A DNA stretch of 64,000 nt, from NCBI RefSeq assembly GCF_963678635.1, contig NC_087069.1, positions 47,822,276 to 47,886,275 on the forward strand. Direction: 5' to 3'. Below are positions 35,217 to 45,929 of this stretch, one piece after another (the first letter of the stretch is position 1; the number at the start of each line of letters is the position of its first letter). Source of the DNA: Symsagittifera roscoffensis. Lineage: Eukaryota > Xenacoelomorpha > Acoela > Convolutidae. Both the position numbers and the translations under genes were made by a program. Below the pieces are notes generated by a model. It was not told the origin of the DNA and made no database searches. It saw nothing but the letters and a program-made list of their open reading frames with translations.

Positions 35217-36404
35217 AATAGAATTATTCAAAGTAGCTTCTGTTTGGTATAATAAGATTAGACAGAAAGCGGAAAAACTGGAACATTAAGGGATATAATT
35301 TATTTCCATTTTTAACGCAGAGGCGAAGCGGAGCTTCGCATCACTTGCAATACAACAAAAACAAAAAAGAACACAAAAAACCGACAACGAATCAAAGTTT
35401 AAAAAAAATAGATCATATAAACTTTCATGTCTCGATAGAAGTTCATTACAGGCAACCATGCCAGACACTTGAGTTTTAAATTAGCAAAAACGGAACAAAG
35501 TTTAAGAAAAGAAACAAAACCGACAATCTTTGAGCAGACAAGTTGAGCCGAAAAAAAAACACTTATTTTTAAAAAAATGTATATTATAAAGTCCCACCTT
35601 ATACAACAATGGAAAACACTTGCAATTGCAACTATAATGAAAGTTGTTTTCATCACAAGAAAAATCTTTCAAGTCCCCCCCATGAAATTAGAATGAACAA
35701 CACTTGCACTTACAATAAAAATTGTCTACAGCACAAGCAAACCCCGTTGTGTTCAATTTGAATTTTCAAGAAATTGAGCATGTCAGTCAGCAGCATAGTC
35801 AGCAAGTGATTCACTGATTTTGTTAAACTAGTTGTTAACTAGAAAAAATCTATATTCCAGTTTGATAACGCTTGCTAATCGCAAGCGTAAAAAATTATAT
35901 TGATATCTGTTGTTTCCAAAACGAATCAAATTTCAGTGAATCACAACAGATCAATTATTAAAAACTGACAAAACGCAAGAATAACACGATATGCATAGAA
36001 AATCTAGTTTATTCAAAAGTAATTCAGTTTTTTGTTCCGACTTTTGCAGAGAGTAATGAAATATGTTTCAACGATCATTTTTAGTCTGCTTCTGCATAAA
36101 TAAAACTTTGAATGTGATCAGAAGAAAAACTTTCAGTAAAGTACGCGATGGGTTGCAATTTTAGATTCATATTTGTCCCAATTTAGATATTTTAAGCATC
36201 AGAAACACTATAGAATCTAAATGTTTTCAGAGGTTATTTTCAAACAGTCAACAGTATATTAGACGAGTACTAACAAAATCAGGAAAACCAAAAAAAAACT
36301 TATGCAGTTACAATTAACTCAACGCAAAACGCATGAGCTTGAAAATAAGAGCTTTAAATATTTTTCCTTAAAAGAGCCCGACCCAAATAAATAGGAATTC
36401 CCAG
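35217..36404. other. Intergenic, upstream of adaptor gene
   Basis: A short 'gaagcggagcttcgcat' palindrome at about 35,325-35,345 resembles pieces in the SINE family at 44 and 58 kb. The segment 'catgaaa..caacacttgcaattgcaa' is repeated at about 35,608 and 35,697. No gene was seen. Confidence 0.35.
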
Positions 36405-36649
36405 CGTTCATTAACACTTGATGAATGGTCGAAAATAATAAGCGACTTACAAATACTTGGTAGTACAAATGAAAATTACAGATTTCTCAGTATAGTTTTA
36501 GACAGCTGGTCGAAGTTGTATGGGGCTAATGTCCTCAGTAGGTTGACAAAGTATGGCTTCAGTGATTCGTCTCTGAAGAAGGAGCTCTGGTCGAACATTC
36601 TCGCTGTTGTCTCACTGCTACACAAACAGTCCACCCATAAGTGCAGTTT
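36405..36649 (+). CDS. SAM-like exon, probable N-terminus of the SH2 adaptor
   Basis: A single open frame runs through LTLDEWSKIISDLQILG, SIVLDSWSKLYGANVLSRLT and LKKELWSNILAVVSLLHK. The pattern W...I..L....., G..L..LT, then a final amphipathic helix, fits the second half of a SAM domain as found at the N-terminus of SLP-76. Candidate acceptors are 'attcccag' (36,404) or 'aaatag' (36,394); candidate donor is TTT|GTGAGC, phase 2. It lies 1 kb upstream of the tyrosine-motif exon on the same strand. The junction to that exon does not agree in phase as drawn, so a small exon may be missing or this may be an alternative 5' end. Confidence 0.45.
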
Positions 36650-36679
36650 GTGAGCCCTAAGCGAAAGGTAAAAATCAAC

Positions 36680-37320
36680 AAGGATAGCCGGTTACTTGGC
36701 TAGTAGCACAGAATGTTCCGATCATAGTCTTAAAAAAGAACTAAAAAGTTTTCAAATTAGTGTCATTTTTTTGCGTAGCGTGATGAACAGATCTGAACGA
36801 AAAAACAGATCTTATACTTCGACAGTCATAGTAAAACAGGCCAATTGAAAACAGTTTTTGTTGAAAAATGACTAGAAAAGCGAAAAAATCATTCAAAATT
36901 CAAAGTTTCATTTTTTTAAATTTGAAGATTTTGATTCCCAAATTCACGCTACAAAAATCTTGAATTGCATAGAAATTAACCTAAATAGAGAAAGCTGGGC
37001 CAATTTAGTAACTTTTTTTATTCCTCTAGAAATCTATAGATCAAAAACCACTTATACAGGTCTTTTCGAGCTATGTGAACTTCCGTAATTGGAGAGCGTA
37101 ATTATGGTTGCTTTTAAACTTGAAATTACATCAAAATCAGAATAGAGCATGAAAAATTTTTCCAGCCAAAAGAAATTTAAAAAATCCTGCGACCTAGAAA
37201 ATAAAAAGTATTTACAATGATTCTCTAAAAGCCATGATAGATTTGATTTGATCAATTCGGCTAAATGTGCATTAAAATAACTTTCACAAAAACTCTTATA
37301 CTTTGTTATAGAAGGTCAGT
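36680..37320 (+). repeat. Dispersed repeat family R, copy 1
   Basis: It shares 'tagtagcacagaatgttccgat', a GTGTNNNTTTTTTNGNGTGGYGTGA-like middle and 'aaatgactagaaaa' with 45,365-45,890 and 56,900-57,380, in the same order and orientation. Class unknown. Confidence 0.55.
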
Positions 37321-37674
37321 CATCATGTGAGAAAATGACCAGCCGCTTAAATTAGCTAAAATTTATCACTTGTTTTTAACATGAAAATCTGAAAAAACTG
37401 ACGATAATGCGTTTGCAATTGCAATTCAATTCATTCAAAAAATTACGCTTACAAAAGCATAGAAAATGCATAAACTAACGAAAAAATTACTTTGCCAGCC
37501 AGGTTAAAACTAACACACAATTAATTTTATACACAAGTCAAAACTCGCACGGCGCATTTTGATCAACTATCAACGAATAAGTCCGCAAAAAAAGACTATC
37601 AAGCTCATACTAGTCCGATTTCTACAAACTAACAATTTGTCTACAAACTAATAATTATAATATTATAAAACATT

Positions 37675-37837
37675 ATGGACTCCAATGGAGCTTTTCGTGG
37701 CCCAAAATTGAGTATCGGAGAACATGAACCTACAGAATATGCTGTCCACAACCAATCGAGTCTTGACGAAGGCGATAATTTGTATGGGCGACTGTTGTCA
37801 ACTGACAGCGGCCGTGTATATCGATACAAACCATTCG
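37675..37837 (+). CDS. SLP-76/BLNK-like adaptor, tyrosine-motif exon
   Basis: An ATG opens MDSNGAFRGPKLS; an in-frame TAA lies 9 bases upstream. The exon encodes several tyrosines in acidic or small-residue context (EPTEYAVHN, DNLYGRL, GRVYRYKP), possible kinase targets. Donor TTCG|GTACAA gives phase 1, which joins exactly to the next exon (codon G+AC). It is either the first coding exon or an internal one following the SAM-like exon. Confidence 0.6.
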
Positions 37838-38163
37838 GTACAAATATAATAGATGGGTCCCATTTGAGAAAATAGAAAAAATTCCCCGTTCTTAAAAGTA
37901 ACGAATAGTTTGCTAAACCGCTTTTTGCTAACTGTCATTTTCAAGATTCGGAAGTATTTTTTTCATACGGTGAGCGAACTTAACCTCCGTTCAATTCAAA
38001 TCTTTGAAGTTTTGCCATCCGCCCACTAATCCCTCAAACGCCTCTATTGGCGGGTACCATAGGAGGGTACAGTTATAGATATCCCGTTTCTGATTTAGGT
38101 TAGAGAACTCGATTTCTCGTTTTTTTTTTTTCGAATGAGCCATCTATCTTAATTGTACCTAAG

Positions 38164-39537
38164 ACATCACAGATGATGACCCTTATGAAGATATCAACAA
38201 AGCAGGCGGAAAAAATAATGCACAGGAGCCCGGAATATACGATTCAATTGGACTGGAACGAAGTCAAGTGCTTGCTCTTAGAATTCCAAAAGCAGCCGAC
38301 ACGAGAGCCAACCAAGCCGAAAGTTCTATGAGCCGACAAAATTTACCTGAGCATCAAAAGCCATCAAATTTGCCAATACAACCAGCACAAAAAAAGTACC
38401 AGGCACCTATTGGTAATCCCGCGGTACAAAGTCAACAAGTTCGACCTCATTTTTCCCAAAACCTGGCCGGCAACGCTCCCGCTAATAATTCGGTTGGTGT
38501 TAGATTTACTGCCCAAACGTACAATGCCCCTCCATCGCAAACAAACAACATGAACAACGGAACTAATTCAAGTCAAGGGACCATTAATGCTAAGGCGCAA
38601 TCAAATTATGATTTAATGTCCCATAATAATCCAAACATAGATAATACAGTTTTAAGCGTGAACAAACCTGCGACGACTCATAACAACCAGACCGAACGCA
38701 TGCTCCAATATTTCGACCCATTAAAAGATGGCGAATTGTCACCCCCGCCAAATTACACGTCTTGGAATCATAGCTTAGAGTACCTAAACATGGGTGAAAA
38801 TTATAAAAGCGACTTCCAAGATAACTTTGCTCTTTTTGAAAACGCCAAATTTGAGCAGCAAACCGATAGTTCTCAAGGTCAAAAATTTATCCAAAAGGTT
38901 TCAAGCTCTATTGGCGGAGGGTCGGCAACGGTAGGTCCAAGTGCATCGACAAGTCCTGTTGAAAATCTCCCTTCTAACGTCAGACGTCAAACCATGGGCC
39001 ATCAACCGATCAACTTGCATGAACAGTCAAAGATTCTCCAAAACCAGAATGCACAATCAGTCCTAAATCAACATCAACAACAACACCAAAATCAACAACA
39101 ACAACAACAGTTGCAACAACAACAGTTTCAACATCAGAGCGAAAAATTAAGAGTTCAACTGCCTCCGAGAAACGGAGGGGGTAGTTTTGAGAGTAGCGAC
39201 GATGAAAATGTCCCTGGAGGTCAAATTGGTCCAACCGTTTTTACAAACCGATCACAAAACGGGCAAAACTCACTTGAACAACCATTTAATCAGTTGAATT
39301 TGGGACACAATTTCACAGGTGCGGGGTTCATTCCGATGAGTCCGGTGCACAATGGAACGCCCACATCAACGGCTGCCAACAGTATTAACGTCTGCGCAAA
39401 CCTTTATAACGTTGTTGAAGATCCACCAGCATTTGACAATTCGCGTTTCGAGCCGCCTCAGAAAACGGCCATGGCCCAAAATGCACAGCAAACTAGAAGA
39501 CCATCAGCCCCAAACCCAAACAACAATCCACTGCCAG
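38164..39537 (+). CDS. SLP-76/BLNK-like adaptor, large Q/N-rich exon with Tyr motifs
   Basis: The acceptor is 'tgtacctaag'; the donor is CCAG|GTATTT, phase 1. It begins DITDDDPYEDINKAGG and GIYDSIG, classic acidic tyrosine motifs of this adaptor family. LEYLNMGENY (about 38,775) contains Y-L-N-M, which satisfies both the Grb2 (YxN) and PI3K p85 (YxxM) SH2 consensus. A poly-Gln/His run lies at 39,064-39,140, then a long disordered S/N/P-rich tail with NLYNVVEDPP. Low complexity is expected of a scaffold linker between SAM and SH2. The 458-codon exon is open throughout, with GC-richer third positions than the surroundings, supporting real coding. Confidence 0.8.
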
Positions 39538-40079
39538 GTATTTATACATCTACTAAACTCTTAGCAGAAACTCAAACGGAGAGTACCCCCTTGGTAAATT
39601 TTAAATTGTTTCTACACAACTATCAATACAAAAACTAACACGAACACTAAGGAATAATATGAATTAAAAATAATATTTAGCAACAGCAAGAACAGGAAGT
39701 GTTTTGAATGGAGTTTCTGCCATAATTGGTGATCAGTCACTTGTTTAAAAACAATTTAAGTTGTGGTTTGAAAGCAACCGGAGGTTAAGTGATCTCTTGT
39801 AACCATCAGTTGACAAATATCGGCTTAGTTGATAGAAATTAGCCTGACAAACATTGACTTAAATAGTGATATGGCGAGTAAGTCTCAGACGCAAAAAAAG
39901 ACAATCGCTCAACATTTTTTTAAAAATCCGTTAAGAATGGATCTACTTAATAAGTTGAAAAAAAACTGACTGTCCTTAGACAGGCTGCACAGCCTTTGAT
40001 AGATCATCTATGATTCGCAGAAGTAAGCAAATTACTTCCGATTTCGCGCGAACTGTGTTCATAAACTGGAGAGTAATAA
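39538..40079 (+). other. Intron between Q-rich and first SH2-proximal exon
   Basis: It starts GTATTT. It contains 'ggatctacttaataag' at 39,944, a partial match to the terminal repeat of the nearby MITEs. Otherwise nothing was seen. Confidence 0.5.
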
Positions 40080-40298
40080 GTTTCCTTGGATCTACTTAAC
40101 AATTGCCCCCCTTTTAAGAAAGGGGGGCGGCAATTGTTAAGTAGATAATTATAACGTATTTTCGACCAATCAGATTGCAGCAAAATTAGAAGTCTCAATA
40201 CAAAGTTCTAGCGCTAATTTACTGATTTTATTAATAGGGGTGGCAATTCTTAAGTAGGTACCAAAGGGAGGACAATTGTTAAGTAGATCCGTTTCCTT
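40080..40298. mobile_element. hAT-type MITE A with 8-bp TSD
   Basis: The element 40,088-40,290 starts GGATCTACTTAACAATT and ends AATTGTTAAGTAGATCC, a near-perfect terminal inverted repeat. It is flanked by the 8-bp direct repeat GTTTCCTT (40,080-40,087 and 40,291-40,298), the hallmark of hAT superfamily insertion. Internally it has a GC-rich inverted pair (ccccccttttaagaaagggggg) and CGACCAATCAGA. The right TSD is itself the polypyrimidine tract of the adaptor exon at 40,307. Confidence 0.88.
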
Positions 40299-40306
40299 CT
40301 TTTTAG

Positions 40307-40435
40307 GTTCTGGCTCACAAGGTGCGAGATCTGTGAGTGTTGGCATAATGAGTTCATTGGGCGATGGTTTCATGCCCTATCAGGATCTGTGGAACAAACC
40401 ATACTTTGACATGACGATCACTCTCAAAGAAGCAG
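40307..40435 (+). CDS. SLP-76/BLNK-like adaptor, exon entering the SH2 domain
   Basis: Acceptor 'cttctttttag'; first two bases complete Gly from the previous exon. It encodes GSGSQGARSVSVG, then DLWNKPYFDMTITLKEA, which is the SH2 N-terminal strand and helix start (W-Y/F.......EA). Donor GCAG|GTATGG, phase 1, matches the next exon. Confidence 0.8.
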
Positions 40436-41332
40436 GTATGGTTAAAATGGTTATCACAAACTTTAAGCTACGCTGTGCTTTTTACGACTGTTCCACTGAC
40501 GCTTACAGATACCAAACACTAGCAAATCATAAAGTGGAGAACCCATGTTACTAAACAACCAAGAAGTTGGGTTAAAAAACATTTATTCATAATATAACAA
40601 AATTCTTGCCAGCTCGCATGTTAAATCAAATGGTAACTAAGCAGACGAAACGTGGACAGACAACCCTTGAACCAAAAACTCTTTTTTACTCCACCCCCTC
40701 CGAAGCACAAAAATAAATTTACGCACTTCTAACGACTTGTTATGAAGCAACTAAGCCGAAAAAACATGACAGTAGAAAACATTTACACCGCAGAAACCAA
40801 AAAAATCAAGAAATAATGAAAAGTAAATTATACAAAATCATAGGTAGTGTTCATACAAATTACAGGATAAAATCAACATAAGTTTGAGTTAAAGCAAAAA
40901 CAAAAACGTTCAAGTTAAAATGAGCTTCAATGATGAGTTTTTGTCAACTTCCTTTCCAAAGCATGTACTTTGCTTAAAAGCTCAGGAGATTTCGCAATTT
41001 AGGCCTTCATTTGTATAGATCAGGCAATTGAGTTTCAAGATTTTGTATAATTTCCGTTTTTAAGATTATCTTTTGCTTAGGCTTTAAAAGTTCTAGGGCT
41101 TCAGTGGTTTCGGCGTACGTTATATCGGCCTAGTTACCTCTTAACAGTTCAATTGAAGAGCGAAAATAAAAAATGTGTTTTTGTGCTTCGGGGGACGCAA
41201 CAAATAGGAGTATCAAAAATTTCATGGGTGATGGATTTATCACAAGTGTTGCGAAGCTCCACTTCATTTTTGTGCTTTATAATCAATTTCTCTAAAATGT
41301 TCAGATATTTTAACCCCAATATACCTTCATTT
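40436..41332 (+). other. Intron within SH2-coding region
   Basis: AT-rich intron sequence; no gene or element was supported before the MITE at 41,333. Confidence 0.5.
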
Positions 41333-41557
41333 AAAATGTGAGATCTACTTAACAATCTCCCCCTCCCCCCTTTCAGAAAGGGTGGGAGATTGTTAAGTAA
41401 GTTGGGTTAGTCGAATTTTCGACCAATCAGAAAACAGCAAAATTAGAATTATCAATAGGAAGCTCAGTGCTAATTTACTCTATTTATTCATAGGGTTGGA
41501 TACTCTTAAGTAGGTACCATAGGGCGGGGAGGGATTGCTAAGTAGATCCAAAATGTG
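41333..41557. mobile_element. hAT-type MITE B with 8-bp TSD
   Basis: The element 41,341-41,549 starts AGATCTACTTAACAATC and ends GATTGCTAAGTAGATCC. The 8-bp target duplication AAAATGTG is perfect (41,333-41,340 and 41,550-41,557). The internal layout is the same as MITE A (C-rich/G-rich hairpin, CGACCAATCAGA, 'gctaatttact'). The element ends 23 nt upstream of the next SH2 exon. Confidence 0.88.
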
Positions 41558-41572
41558 CTTTTTATGATCTAG

Positions 41573-41775
41573 AGGACAAACTGCGTGAGCAGAAGAAAGA
41601 GGGCTGCTACATAGTTCGAAACAGTAGGAGCAAGGACGGACTGAACTTCGCCATCACTTTCTACTCAAAGAGGGTGGAGGGAACAGTGCGACACCTGAAC
41701 ATCACTTTCATCCCAGAGGCCAAACAGTGGAGACTGGGAAAGGTGGAGAGGGAGAACGAGCTGAGATTCACAAAG
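41573..41775 (+). CDS. SLP-76/BLNK-like adaptor, SH2 core exon
   Basis: With acceptor 'tatgatctag', two bases complete Glu, giving TLKEAEDKLREQ, the canonical SH2 first helix. GCYIVRNS follows; its Arg is the phosphotyrosine-binding Arg of the FLVR motif. Then come LNFAITFYSKRVEG and NITFIPEAKQWRLGK; the last segment closely follows the SLP-76/BLNK version (NIPVRFIEATKQYALG), not SHC or Src types. The donor is ACAAAG|GTCAGA, phase 0. The nucleotide composition is clearly GC-richer than in the flanks. Confidence 0.88.
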
Positions 41776-41839
41776 GTCAGATCACTTCACACAAGACAAA
41801 AAAAATTATATATAATAAGGCTAAAAAGTAGAATAAGTT

Positions 41840-43560
41840 AACAAATGGTCGAGACGATAACTATACAACGGTTTTCTATCAACGACAGTAGCCGACTTAG
41901 GAATTGAGATTCAATAATTAACCAAGGTCAGCTCAATTCACGCAAAACACATAAACATATGTAATAAAACCGAAACTTAAAGATATTAGAGAGAGCTAGT
42001 TAACGAATATTCGAAAGGATAGTTATAAAACGGTTTTCTATGAACGACAGTAGCGGACTAAAGAAATGGGATTCATTAAGTTCGACTGATTTAAAAAATC
42101 CAAAAGTAGACTCACCAAGTTCAGCTGATTGATTATACATAAAGACAAGAAGAAAATTAGGAATTGTTTTTTTTTTGAAAATGGAAAATTGAAATGAAAT
42201 ATAAAGTAGGTCCTATCAAACAAAGCCAAACCAATGATCGTCGGATTGACTTTTATCGATATCGTTGAAGAGAAAAAGATTTGAGAATCACCAAGGTCAG
42301 CTCAGTTGAAACAAAGCAAAAAACATAAATAAGAAACCGAAACTTAAAGACATTAGAAAGAGCAAGTTAACAAATATTCGAAAAGATAACTATCAAACGG
42401 TTTTCTATCAACGACAGTAGCCGACTTAGGAATTGAGATTCAATAATTAACCAAGGTCAGCTCAATTCACGCAAAACACACAAACATATGTAATAAAACC
42501 GAAATTTAAGGATATTAGAGAGAGCTAGTTAACGAATATTCGAAAGGATAGTTATAAAACGGTTTTCTATGAACGACAGTAGCGGGCTAAGGAAATGGGA
42601 TTCATTAAGTTCGACTGATTTAAAAAATCCAAAAGTAGACTCACCAAGTTCAGCTGATTGATTATACACAAAGACAAGAAGAAAATTAGGAATTGTTTTA
42701 TTTTGAAAATGGAAAATTGAAATGAAATATAAAGTAGGTCCTATCAAACAAAGCCAAACCAATGATCGTCGGATTGACTTTTATCGATATCGTTGAAGAG
42801 AAAAAGAATTGAGAATCACCAAGGTCAGCTCAGTTGAAACAAAGCAAAAAACATAAATAAGAAACCGAAACTTAAAGACATTAGAAAGAGCAAGTTAACA
42901 AATATTCGAAAAGATAACTATCAAACGGTTTTCTATCAACGACAGTAGCCGACTTAGGAATTGAGATTCAATAATTAACCAAGGTCAGCTCAATTCACGC
43001 AAAACACACAAACATATGCAATAAAACCGAAATTTAAGGATATTAGAGAGAGCTAGTTAACGAATATTCGAAAGGATAGTTATAAAACGGTTTTCTATGA
43101 ACGACAGTAGCGGGCTAAGGAAATGGGATTCATTAAGTTCGACTGATTTAAAAAAATCCAAAAGTAGACTCACCAAGTTCAGCTGATTGATTATACACAA
43201 AGACAAGAAGAAAATTAGGAATTGTTTTATTTTGAAAATGGAAAATTGAAATGAAATATAAAGTAGGTCCTATCAAACAAAGCCAAACCAATGATCGTCG
43301 GATTGACTTTTATCGATATCGTTGAAGAGAAAAAGAATTGAGATTCACCAAGGTCAGCTCAGTTGAAACTAAGACAAAAAACATAAATAAGAAACCGAAA
43401 CTTAAAGACATTAGAAAGAGCAAGTTAACAAATATTCGATAAGATAACTATAAAACGGTTTTCTATGAACGACAAAAGCCGACTAAAGAAATGGTATTCA
43501 TTAAGTTCGACTGATGTAAAAAAAATCCAAAAATGGACTCACCAAGGTCTGCAGATTGAT
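41840..43560 (+). repeat. Tandem array, period about 529 bp, about 3.2 units
   Basis: The landmark AACGACAGTAGCCGACTTAGG begins at 41,881, 42,410 and 42,938, and a diverged version at 43,466, spacing 528-529. Each unit holds two half-related subunits beginning CGGTTTTCTAT(C/G)AACGACAGTAGC, about 162 and 367 bp long. Each unit contains CCAAGGTCAGCTCA followed by an A-rich tail, similar to the exon/intron junction at 41,769-41,800 (CAAAGGTCAGATCACTTCACACAAG). The array lies in the last intron of the adaptor gene. Confidence 0.9.
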
Positions 43561-43647
43561 TGTACACAAAAAAAAACAAGAAAAAAATCGGAAAAAATTT
43601 CTTGTAGTTGAGCAGAGCTATTCGGGGGCATAATTTCGGAGTGCAGC

Positions 43648-43849
43648 CAGTATTTAGACAGCCGCGTATTCATACTCGTCAGTATTTAGACAAATACTGT
43701 ATGAACCAATCAGAATCGAGAAAAGACATAAATAATCCAAAATAAATAATAATTATTTATTAATTTCTTCTTTGTCTCGATTCTGATTGGTTGAAACAGT
43801 ATTTGTCTAAATACTGACCAGTCTGAATACGCGGTTGTCTAAATACTGA
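43648..43849. mobile_element. Foldback MITE with CAGTATTTAGACA ends
   Basis: CAGTATTTAGACAGCCGCGTATTC at the left matches, inverted, GAATACGCGGTTGTCTAAATACTG at the right. Inside, AACCAATCAGAATCGAG (43,694) is inverted at CTCGATTCTGATTGGTT (about 43,777). The whole is a long hairpin without coding capacity. Confidence 0.75.
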
Positions 43850-44310
43850 CATGTAACCAGTGAATAGATGCTTCTTTTGTAATTTCTGAGTAATGGGGCA
43901 TTTTTTGTTAGCAGCACTGTATGTTAGTGGAGTAGTGCATAGATGCGTAGTTTGTATTTCTGAGAAAAAGAGTGATTTTAATAAAATAATAGAGTAATAA
44001 GTAGTGCATCGATCAGTATGTTTAATTTTGTTCAATCTGAGAAATAAAAATTTTGTTAACAGCTTGGTTAGATGGGTACTTGGTATTTTTGAGAAATAGA
44101 ATTTCAGCATTCATATAAAATACTACAAATAATCATTCGAAAAACATGAAATTAGGCCGAAGGATTGACATTCTGCTCTTTCTGCTGCTCTATAAAACAT
44201 TCTGCTCTAAAGGCCGAATTCTGCTGCCAGCAGAAACCTTTGGTGCCTGGTCTGGTTGTCATTCACTGTTTCGATCAAACAGGGTGAAAACGAACAGATC
44301 CGGAATTATA
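43850..44310. other. Intronic stretch with 'tgcatagatg..ttctgaga' pieces
   Basis: A phrase like GTGNATAGATG ... TTTCTGAG recurs three times (43,860, 43,935, 44,005), suggesting a short degenerate tandem repeat. No gene was seen. Confidence 0.35.
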
Positions 44311-44314
44311 AACA

Positions 44315-44720
44315 ACACAGATGCGAATCTGCGCTTCGCAAATACTGGCGAAAACACGACAAAAAGAGCAGCTCTATGAAGTGCAATAATAAACCATAAA
44401 AAAATCGAGAAGTCTTGGATTCGATCTGCGAACTAGAACTTATGCGTCTCGCGCACTAATAACTCAGCCACTGAAGCTCACTAACTAACAAAAATTAGCC
44501 ACAAATAAAACAGATAAATGCTGCTAAGAAATTTCCAATACTAGATCGTAGTTAAAGCAGAAAAGCCACCAAATAAGCGAACACTATAAAAAACACTTTT
44601 ATTTGCGAGTTAGGTTGGAAAAAAAAGAAGGCTCGTACTAATACACTACGCTCTCAAGCTGGCTAGTGTAAAAGAGCACTAATAAATTGCTTCCAACCTA
44701 ATCTAATAAAAGCAAAAATA
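44315..44720 (-). repeat. SINE-like element with tRNA-derived head, copy 1
   Basis: Read on the minus strand, GTGGCTGAGTTATTAGTGCG resembles a tRNA A box and GATCGAATCC a B box, spaced as in tRNA. Flanking parts ('cgcttcgcaaatactggcgaaaacacga', 'gcgagttaggttgg') recur in copies at 56.6, 58.1, 58.4 and 59.1 kb. Confidence 0.6.
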
Positions 44721-45136
44721 TATATGAATTTAAAATATACATACTTTTGTTTTTATTAGATTAGATTGGAAACAATTTATTATTACTCTTTTACATTTAT
44801 ATTTTATATATTTAGTCTTTTATATATTTTAAAGCGAATGGAGAACGAACTTAGATGAACCAAGGTTCGCTACTTTTACAGAAAAGACAAACAAATTTTT
44901 TACACAGAAGCAAAACTGCACTTCGCTATGTAAAAACGGCACACGGGACCCTCAAAATGCAAAAATACAAAACTGAGTCATTCAACTTTGAAATTAAAAA
45001 TTATATATCCTGGGGTAAATGGAATTGAAAGTTGCGATTTACAAACGCCAGCGGTCTGTTTTCCCCATTGCTCCATAAAACAGGGAGATAAAGCCGAAGA
45101 TAAAAAGATAATGAGAACTGCACATCAACTAACTAT

Positions 45137-45358
45137 CCGCGTTTTTTAACTGTTATCTATTAATGTATTTTAACTCTATAATTGGCTACAGAGTTCGCTA
45201 CTGTACATTATGGAAAACCGTTTCGTAGTCATGGTTTCGAATTCTTGAAGTTTAACACTCTTGAAGTTTAACGAAACGGTTTTCTATAATGTACAGAAGC
45301 GAACTCTGTAGCAAATTATTGAGTTGAAATACATTATAAGATTAGTTTAAAAACGCGG
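45137..45358. mobile_element. Foldback element (hairpin MITE)
   Basis: TCCGCGTTTTTTAA ... TACAGAGTTCGCTACTGTACATTATGGAAAACCGTTTCG is followed after about 45 bases by its inverted partner CGAAACGGTTTTCTATAATGTACAG ... TTAAAAACGCGGA. The ACGGTTTTCTAT core is also the landmark of the tandem array at 41.8-43.5 kb, so the two may share an ancestor. Confidence 0.8.
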
Positions 45359-45364
45359 ATATTT

Positions 45365-45890
45365 AGTTGCTGTGTAAGTAGCACAGAATGTTCGAATCAA
45401 ATTCTAAGAAAAAATTACATTAGAATTTGTTTCTTTTTCCTCAAATGTGTGTCGTTTTTTTTTGTGCGTGGCGAGATGCAATAATCTGACGAAAGCCTAG
45501 AACTTCAGCATATTCGACAGTTACAGTGAAATTGGCGAACTGGCAACACTTCCTGACCAAAAATGACAAGAAAAACAAAAACAATTTAAAAAATCAACTA
45601 TAGAAAAACTTCTTGATTTTTTTTATTGCCAAGACAGCGTTTAGAATCTTCGGAAAAAAAATTGCACTGGGGTAAAACATAAGTTTCTCGGCTTATCCTA
45701 CCATAATAAAACCTGCTCGCTCTCTTTACGCGCTCGAAATTGAACTGAAAATTCAAAAATTATCATCCAGTTTTTCTGGACACCGGGTAAATTTTTGAAT
45801 TTTACACCGTCGTTCGAATCAGGGCTGAAAGGACAACAATATGGTGTATCAATCCGATTACTATTAGAGTAACTAATTTGGCTAACAAAA
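45365..45890 (+). repeat. Dispersed repeat family R, copy 2
   Basis: It shares 'taagtagcacagaatgttc', the 'gtgtcg(t)n' middle, and AAACCTGCTCGCT(C/G) ... CCAGTTTTTCT with 56,900-57,380. Confidence 0.55.
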
Positions 45891-45929
45891 AAGCCTGCTT
45901 GCTCGCTCACTTTATTCGCTCGAAAATAC

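Noticed and set aside
39010-39234. Minus-strand frame with valine runs
   Set aside because: It is the complement of the poly-CAA/Gln region of the adaptor exon.
38268-39638. Single-exon 456-residue protein starting at 38,268
   Set aside because: The start is GTG in the middle of an open exon; the frame extends upstream to an acceptor and the downstream end has a donor in phase with the SH2 exons.
41541-41572. Acceptor supplied by the MITE B terminus (GCTAAGTAG|ATCC)
   Set aside because: It would be in phase, but it lacks a pyrimidine tract and inserts extra residues; 'tgctttttatgatctag' further on gives the canonical SH2 sequence.
44380-44470. tRNA gene on the minus strand
   Set aside because: A- and B-box-like stretches are present but no acceptor stem or full cloverleaf, and the sequence recurs with a common tail, so it is a SINE head.
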